A DNA stretch of 9,095 nt from Coriobacteriia bacterium (lineage in GTDB: Bacteria > Actinomycetota > Coriobacteriia > Anaerosomatales > SLCP01), in contig SKKZ01000097.1 in assembly GCA_007123455.1 (NCBI GenBank), forward strand, positions 1 through 9,095. Direction: 5' to 3'. The notes beneath the pieces were generated by a model, which saw only the letters and a list, made by a program, of their open reading frames with translations, had not been told where the DNA came from and ran no database searches. Each line of letters opens with the position of its first letter. The stretch's first letter is position 1. The position numbers were made by a program, and so were the translations under genes. Shown piece after piece: positions 5,413 to 9,095 of the stretch.

Positions 5413-5811
5413 ATGAGCATGACAGATCCCATCGCGGACATGCTGACGCGGGTGCGTAACGCCAACTCGGCATTCAAGGCCTCTACCACTATGCCTTCCT
5501 CGAAGAAGCTGGTGGAGATTGCTCGCATCATGAAGGAAGAGGGCTATATCGAGGACTACCGGGTTGCGCCCGGCGATGTCCAGGACACGCTCGAGATCGT
5601 TCTGAAGTACGGACCCAAGCGTGAGCGCACCATCACGGGCATCCGCCGGATCAGCAAGCCGGGGCTGCGCGTATACGCGAAGAAAGACGAGTTGCCCCGC
5701 GTACTCGGCGGACTCGGCATCGCGGTCATCTCGACGTCAAGCGGTGTCATGAGCGAGAAGGGTGCTCGCAAGGCAGGCGTCGGCGGCGAAGTAATCGCCT
5801 ACATCTGGTAG
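5413..5811 (+). CDS. rpsH: 30S ribosomal protein S8
   Basis: S8 binds helix 21 of 16S rRNA and nucleates the central domain of the 30S subunit; in E. coli it also represses spc-operon translation. The product is 132 residues from ATG 5413, starting MSMTDPIADMLTRVRNANSA, which matches the family N-terminus (E. coli S8 starts MSMQDPIADML). Conserved blocks are 'TTMPSSKKLVEIARIMKEEGYIEDY' (about 25-50), 'RISKPGLRVYAKKDELPRVLGGLGIAVISTSSGVMSEKGARKAGVGGEVIAYIW' (about 80-132), with the STSSGVM motif that contacts RNA. ATG 5404 is also in frame but is only two bases from AGGAGG (5396-5401). ATG 5413 is 11 bases away and gives the family's N-terminus, so it is preferred. The neighbouring hairpins may be regulatory. 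Confidence 0.96.
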   Translation: MSMTDPIADMLTRVRNANSAFKASTTMPSSKKLVEIARIMKEEGYIEDYRVAPGDVQDTLEIVLKYGPKRERTITGIRRISKPGLRVYAKKDELPRVLGGLGIAVISTSSGVMSEKGARKAGVGGEVIAYIW

Positions 5812-5839
5812 CGGACGGACTGAGAAAGGAGCGACAGCC

Positions 5840-6376
5840 GTGTCTCGAATCGGCAAGCAGCCCATCCCGGTCCCGTCCGGGGTTGAAGTTCAGATAGACG
5901 GCTCCACGGTCAGGGTCAAAGGGCCCAAGGGAGAGCTGAGTTCGACGTTCAACGAGGATATGAGAATCGAGCTTGAGGACGGGCTCGTCACGGTGACCCG
6001 CCCGAGCGACAACCGGACCCATCGGTCGCTGCACGGGCTCACCCGCACACTCATCGCCAACATGGTGACGGGTGTCTCGGAGGGCTTCAGCAAGAACCTG
6101 GAGATCATCGGCGTCGGGTACCGGGCACAGCTCAAGGGCTCGGACCTCGAGTTGGCTCTCGGTTTCAGCCACCCGGTCATCGTCAAGGGCGAGCCCGGTA
6201 TCACGTTCGAGGTGCCCGCCCCGACGAAGATCACCGTAAGCGGCATTGACAAGCAGCGGGTCGGCCAGGTCGCAAGTGAGATCCGCGACTTCCGTCCGCC
6301 CGAGCCCTACAAAGGCAAGGGCGTGCGCTACGAGGGCGAATACGTCCGTCGGAAGCTCGGCAAGACTGCGAAGTAA
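5840..6376 (+). CDS. rplF: 50S ribosomal protein L6
   Basis: L6 binds 23S rRNA near the sarcin-ricin loop and the stalk base. The 178-residue product consists of two similar alpha/beta domains. The first is typical with 'SRIGKQPIPVPSGVEVQIDGSTVRVKGPKGELS'. The linker 'RTHRSLHGLTRTLIANMVTGVSEGFSKNLEIIGVGYRAQLKG' (about 55-97) is the best-conserved part, followed by 'LALGFSHPVIVKGEPGITFEVPAPTKITVSGIDKQRVGQVASEIRDFRPPEPYKGKGVRYEGEYVRRKLGKTAK'. The motif 'PPEPYKGKGVRY' is diagnostic. The start is GTG 5840, with AAAGGAG at 5825-5831 and 8-base spacing. Confidence 0.97.
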   Translation: MSRIGKQPIPVPSGVEVQIDGSTVRVKGPKGELSSTFNEDMRIELEDGLVTVTRPSDNRTHRSLHGLTRTLIANMVTGVSEGFSKNLEIIGVGYRAQLKGSDLELALGFSHPVIVKGEPGITFEVPAPTKITVSGIDKQRVGQVASEIRDFRPPEPYKGKGVRYEGEYVRRKLGKTAK

Positions 6377-6382
6377 CGTGCC

Positions 6383-6402
6383 GCCCGGTCGTCGCGCCGG
6401 GT
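6383..6402 (+). promoter_or_regulatory. Hairpin in the rplF-rplR spacer
   Basis: In the 49-base spacer, GCCCGG at 6383-6388 pairs with CCGGGT at 6397-6402 (five Watson-Crick pairs and one G-U), and a further T-G pair is possible at 6389/6396. No T run follows. The rplR binding site (GAGGAG at about 6408-6413) lies just downstream. Confidence 0.35.
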
Positions 6403-6425
6403 GAGATGAGGAGAGTAGATACACC

Positions 6426-6794
6426 ATGGAGAGAACTAAGGCGAAGTCGGCGGCACTCAGCCGTCGTCAGCGTAGGGTCCGGGGCAAGGTGAGCGGCACT
6501 GCCGAGCGCCCCCGTCTCAGGGTCACCCGCAGCAACGCTCACATCTACGGGCAGCTGATCGATGATGTGGGTGGCCGAACCGTGGTTGCCGCATCGAGCA
6601 TCGACAGCGAGCTTCGCACGTCGCTGAAGAGTGGCTCGAACGCCGATGCCGCCAAAGCAGTCGGTGAGGTGCTCGGTCGCCGGGCAGTCGAAGCCGGCAT
6701 CAAGGAAGCCGTGTTCGATCGCGGCGGGCGTCTGTACCACGGGCGCGTGAAGGCTCTGGCCGACGGTGCGCGTAGCGCCGGGTTGAAGTTCTAG
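6426..6794 (+). CDS. rplR: 50S ribosomal protein L18
   Basis: L18 binds 5S rRNA together with L5 and L25 and anchors it to the central protuberance. The 122-residue product has the basic N-terminus 'LSRRQRRVRGKVSGTAERPRLRVTRSNAHIYGQLIDD' (residues 10-46), and the C-terminal half 'AKAVGEVLGRRAVEAGIKEAVFDRGGRLYHGRVKALADGARSAGLKF', which is the classic 'FDRgGy.YHGRVkAlAdgARe.GL.F' signature. The start is ATG 6426. GAGGAG at about 6408-6413 is 12 bases away, a little long but usable. The stop TAG is 12 bases before rpsE and overlaps its binding site. Confidence 0.96.
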   Translation: MERTKAKSAALSRRQRRVRGKVSGTAERPRLRVTRSNAHIYGQLIDDVGGRTVVAASSIDSELRTSLKSGSNADAAKAVGEVLGRRAVEAGIKEAVFDRGGRLYHGRVKALADGARSAGLKF

Positions 6795-6806
6795 GGAGGA
6801 AACGGT

Positions 6807-7316
6807 ATGGCGCGCAGACAGGCCCCGGTCTCGGAGCTGCAGGAGAAGGTCGTATACATCAACCGCGTGTCGAAGGTCGTCAAGGGCGGCCGTCGCTTCG
6901 CACTCACCGCGCTCGTCGTGGTCGGCGATGGTGCCGGCAGCGTGGGCGTGGGCATGGGTAAGTCCCAGGAGGTGCCCATCGCGATCAAGAAGGGTATCGA
7001 GGACGCCAAGAAGAATATGTTCAAGGTCCCGCTCATCGACACCACCATCCCGCATGAGGTCGTCGGTCAGTTCGGCGCGGGCAGGGTTCTGCTCAAGCCG
7101 GCTGCCCCCGGTACCGGCGTCATCGCCGGCGGTCCCGTGCGTGCGCTCATGGAGCTGGCCGGAATCAAGGATGTGCTCTCCAAGTCCCTGGGCACCGACA
7201 ACGCACTGAACATGGTGAAGGCGGCTGCCGAGGGCTTGAAGTCCCTCTCGAGCCCCGAAGAGGTCGCGAAGCGTCGCGGCAAGACCGTGGGCCAGGTCTA
7301 CGGTTGGGAGGAGTAG
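6807..7316 (+). CDS. rpsE: 30S ribosomal protein S5
   Basis: S5 is a double-stranded RNA-binding-type protein at the mRNA entry tunnel that affects translational fidelity, and part of it lies near the spectinomycin site. The 169-residue product has the N-terminal domain 'QEKVVYINRVSKVVKGGRRFALTALVVVGDGAGSVGVGMGKSQEVPIAIKKGIEDAKKNMFKV' (about 12-73). The loop 'VKGGRRF' that neighbours the drug site is unaltered by eye. The C-terminal domain is 'HEVVGQFGAGRVLLKPAAPGTGVIAGGPVRALMELAGIKDVLSKSLGTDNALNMVKAAAEGLKSL', again typical. GGGAGGA at 6794-6800 is 6 bases from ATG 6807 and overlaps the rplR stop. Confidence 0.97.
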   Translation: MARRQAPVSELQEKVVYINRVSKVVKGGRRFALTALVVVGDGAGSVGVGMGKSQEVPIAIKKGIEDAKKNMFKVPLIDTTIPHEVVGQFGAGRVLLKPAAPGTGVIAGGPVRALMELAGIKDVLSKSLGTDNALNMVKAAAEGLKSLSSPEEVAKRRGKTVGQVYGWEE

Positions 7317-7323
7317 GGCTGTC

Positions 7324-7518
7324 ATGGCAAAGGACACGACAAAGAGGATCCGCATCACACAGACCAAGAGTGTCATCGGCGCCCCGGCCGATCAGAGGGC
7401 GACGGTGCGCGCGTTGGGCATCAAGCGCATGAACCATACCGTCGAGCAAGACGACAACCCGGTCATCCGCGGTATGGTGTTCAAGGTCAAGCATCTGGTA
7501 CGGGTCGAGGACGCGTAG
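7324..7518 (+). CDS. rpmD: 50S ribosomal protein L30
   Basis: L30 is a small protein of the large subunit that bacteria retain in most but not all lineages. The 64-residue product has the typical 'RIRITQTKSVIGAPADQRATVRALGIKRMNHTVEQDDNPVIRGMVFKVKHLVRVED' layout, with the 'IG....q..tvraLGl.k.n..v...dnp.irGm...v.hLv.v' pattern. The ATG lies seven bases after the rpsE stop, and GGGAGGAG at 7306-7313, inside the end of rpsE, gives 10-base spacing, suggesting coupled translation. A 107-base structured spacer follows. Confidence 0.96.
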   Translation: MAKDTTKRIRITQTKSVIGAPADQRATVRALGIKRMNHTVEQDDNPVIRGMVFKVKHLVRVEDA

Positions 7519-7534
7519 TACGAGCGACGGTACC

Positions 7535-7601
7535 GCCCCACAGCGGGGCACTATGAAGTCAGCCGGCGGCGAGCGGCCGGCGCCCGCGCGAGAAGCGCGG
7601 G
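7535..7601 (+). promoter_or_regulatory. Three tandem hairpins in the rpmD-rplO spacer
   Basis: The 107 bases before rplO hold no gene that I can support, but they contain three consecutive GC-rich stem-loops. GCCCC at 7535-7539 pairs with GGGGC at 7545-7549 (5 bp). GCCGGC at 7562-7567 pairs with GCCGGC at 7576-7581 (6 bp). CCCGCGC at 7583-7589 pairs with GCGCGGG at 7595-7601 (7 bp, 5-base loop GAGAA). The rplO ribosome binding site AAGGAG is at 7612-7617. The third stem lies about 10 bases before it. None is followed by a U tract, so termination is unlikely. A role in processing or in setting the L15/SecY level is a guess. Confidence 0.45.
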
Positions 7602-7625
7602 AAGCGAACCGAAGGAGAACGACTG

Positions 7626-8072
7626 ATGCAGCTACACGATCTCTTCCCGGCACCCGGGTCCCGCAAGGACCGCAAGCGGGTCGGACGCGGGCATGGCTCC
7701 GGCTACGGTGGCAGAAGCGGCCGCGGCAACAAGGGCCAGCTCTCGCGCTCCGGCGGCGGCAAGGGCCCCGGCTTCGAGGGCGGGCAGAACCCGCTCCACA
7801 TGCGACTTCCGAAACTGCGGGGGTTCAAGAACCGCTTTCGCACCGAGTACGTGATCGTGAACGTCTCCCGGCTCGACGAGCGGTTCTCGTCTGGTGACAC
7901 GGTCGACATCGACGCGCTGTTTGCGGCCGGCCTGATCAAGTCGAGGACGGCGCCGATCAAGGTTCTCGGCGATGGCGAACTCACCAAGTCGCTCACCGTC
8001 AGAGTCGACAAGGTATCCGCTCCTGCGAAGGCCAAGATCGAGGCCGCCGGAGGGACGGTCGAGACACAGTGA
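7626..8072 (+). CDS. rplO: 50S ribosomal protein L15
   Basis: L15 is a 23S rRNA-binding protein that joins late in 50S assembly and has a long, basic, Gly-rich N-terminal extension. The 148-residue product has 'GSRKDRKRVGRGHGSGYGGRSGRGNKGQLSRSGGGKGPGFEGGQNPLHMRLPKLRGFKNRF' (about 11-71), which is diagnostic ('GRG.gSG.G.tsgrG.KGq.aRsG', 'feGGQ.Pl..RlPK.rGF'), and a globular C-terminus ending 'KAKIEAAGGTVETQ'. The ATG at 7626 is preceded by AAGGAG at 7612-7617, 8 bases away. The stop TGA overlaps the secY GTG (GTGA at 8069-8072). Confidence 0.97.
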   Translation: MQLHDLFPAPGSRKDRKRVGRGHGSGYGGRSGRGNKGQLSRSGGGKGPGFEGGQNPLHMRLPKLRGFKNRFRTEYVIVNVSRLDERFSSGDTVDIDALFAAGLIKSRTAPIKVLGDGELTKSLTVRVDKVSAPAKAKIEAAGGTVETQ

Positions 8073-9095
8073 TCACCGCAATTGCGAACGCATTCAGGGT
8101 CCCGGAGCTTCGCCGCAAGATTCTCTTCACCCTCGCGATCGTCGGTGTTTATCGAGTGGGTGCGCACATACCAGTGCCCGGTGTGGACCTCGAGCGCGTA
8201 CAGGACATCATCGAAGGGCAGGCCGCACTCGGCCTGCTCAACCTGTTCTCCGGCGGTGCGCTCGAGAACTTCGCCGTGTTCGCGCTCGGCATCATGCCCT
8301 ACATCACCTCGGCCATCATCATGCAGCTCCTCCAGGGGGTCATCCCCAAGGTCGAGCAGTGGGCCAAGGAGGGAGAGGCCGGCCAGCGCAAGATCACTCA
8401 GACCACGCGCTACCTCACGCTGGCCATCGCCAGCGTTCAGGCCATCGCGATGCTCGGTCTGTTTCAGAGCGCGCTCGCGCCGGCCGGCATCACGCTCGAT
8501 ATAATCTCCCGCGCAGTGATCGTCATCACCCTTGTCGCAGGTACAGCGCTCATCATGTGGATGGGTGAGCTCATCACGCAGCGCGGTATCGGCAACGGTA
8601 TGTCGCTGATGATCTTCGCGAGCATCGTCGCGCGCTTCCCGGTTGCCATCGTGCAGGCCCTGCGCCTCGGTAACGTGGCCATGACCATCGCGCTCATGTT
8701 CATCTTCGTGTTCGTCGTCGCCGCGGTGGTCACGATCGACCGCGGTCAGCGCCGGATCCCGGTCCAGTACGCGAAGCGTGTCGTGGGCCGTAAGGTGTAC
8801 GGCGGTGCCGGTACCTACATCCCGCTGAAGATCAACGGCGCGAACGTCATCCCGATCATCTTCGCCTCGGCGATCCTGTTCTTCCCGGCGCAGCTTGCGA
8901 CGTTGACGGGAGTCGAATGGATGCAGGCCATAGGCAACTCGCTCGCGAGCGGTGGCCTGTACTACGTCTTCTTCGCCGGACTCGTCATCTTCTTCACGTA
9001 CTTCTACACCGCCCTGGTGTTCAATCCGATCGACCTCGCCGACAACCTGCGCAAGAACGGTGGCTTCATCCCCGGCGTGCGTCCGGGTAAGGCGA
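8069..9095 (+). CDS. secY: Protein translocase subunit SecY, 5' part (3' end outside window)
   Basis: SecY forms the protein-conducting channel of the SecYEG translocon in the cytoplasmic membrane. From GTG 8069, 342 codons run to the window edge; the family is usually about 410-440 residues, so roughly 80% is present. Visible motifs are 'GAHIPVPGV' after the first membrane segment (about 17-36), the plug and TM2 region with 'FALGIMPYITSAIIMQLL' (about 71-88), 'EGEAGQRKITQTTRYLT' in the first large loop, 'LITQRGIGNGMSL' (168-180), the cytosolic 'RRIPVQYAKR' (228-237), 'IPLKINGANVIPIIFAS' (251-267) and 'FNPIDLADNLRKNGGFIPGVRPGK' (318-341). The hydrophobic segments between them are the expected membrane helices. 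The start overlaps the rplO stop (GTGA). GGAGGGA at 8049-8055, inside rplO, is 13 bases away, which is long, so coupling to rplO is likely. Confidence 0.95.
   Translation, partial: MITAIANAFRVPELRRKILFTLAIVGVYRVGAHIPVPGVDLERVQDIIEGQAALGLLNLFSGGALENFAVFALGIMPYITSAIIMQLLQGVIPKVEQWAKEGEAGQRKITQTTRYLTLAIASVQAIAMLGLFQSALAPAGITLDIISRAVIVITLVAGTALIMWMGELITQRGIGNGMSLMIFASIVARFPVAIVQALRLGNVAMTIALMFIFVFVVAAVVTIDRGQRRIPVQYAKRVVGRKVYGGAGTYIPLKINGANVIPIIFASAILFFPAQLATLTGVEWMQAIGNSLASGGLYYVFFAGLVIFFTYFYTALVFNPIDLADNLRKNGGFIPGVRPGKA

Noticed and set aside
6231..7376. Long minus-strand open frame of 381 codons opposite rplF, rplR and rpsE
   Set aside because: It covers three confidently identified genes and is rich in Leu/Asp/His/Arg/Gly as expected for a high-GC antisense frame. 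It resembles no known protein.
1..9095. Mobile elements, CRISPR arrays, tRNA genes or accessory cassettes
   Set aside because: The window is filled with conserved ribosomal protein genes and secY. I saw no repeat arrays, transposase-like frames or tRNA-like sequence.

Overview
The window is a continuous, plus-strand, high-GC stretch of the bacterial S10-spc ribosomal protein cluster. It runs from the last 40 codons of rplD (L4) to the first 342 codons of secY. Gene order is rplD'-rplW-rplB-rpsS-rplV-rpsC-rplP-rpmC-rpsQ-rplN-rplX-rplE-rpsZ (zinc-type S14)-rpsH-rplF-rplR-rpsE-rpmD-rplO-secY', which is the canonical order. Every gene is intact apart from the two cut by the window edges. I see no frameshifts, mobile elements, tRNAs, rRNAs, CRISPR arrays or accessory genes.

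The organism looks like a high-GC Gram-positive bacterium, probably an actinomycetote. The reasons are the strong G/C third-position bias, frequent GTG starts (rpsC, rplE, rpsZ, rplF, secY), strong AGGAGG-type ribosome binding sites, a four-cysteine S14 and a four-cysteine L24. The look of L2 and SecY suggests a Coriobacteriia-like lineage, but that is an impression from memory and not a search result.

Layout: 1-413 holds the end of L4 and L23 (ATGA overlap). A 149-base structured spacer follows. L2 to S17 (563-3672) are tightly packed, with spacers of 0-31 bases or overlapping ends. A 70-base spacer lies at the place where E. coli separates its S10 and spc operons. L14 and L24 are followed by a 91-base spacer, then L5, S14, S8, L6, L18, S5, L30, L15 and SecY, with further spacers of 28-107 bases. 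Seven of the spacers contain GC-rich stem-loops upstream of the next ribosome binding site. None has a U tract, so they do not look like intrinsic terminators.

All the ribosomal proteins made here assemble into the 30S or 50S subunit. SecY is the membrane channel that exports proteins made by those ribosomes. The genes are ordinary. What deserves a second look is the set of intercistronic RNA structures, especially the ones before rplB, rplE and rplO. I found no convincing undescribed biological system.
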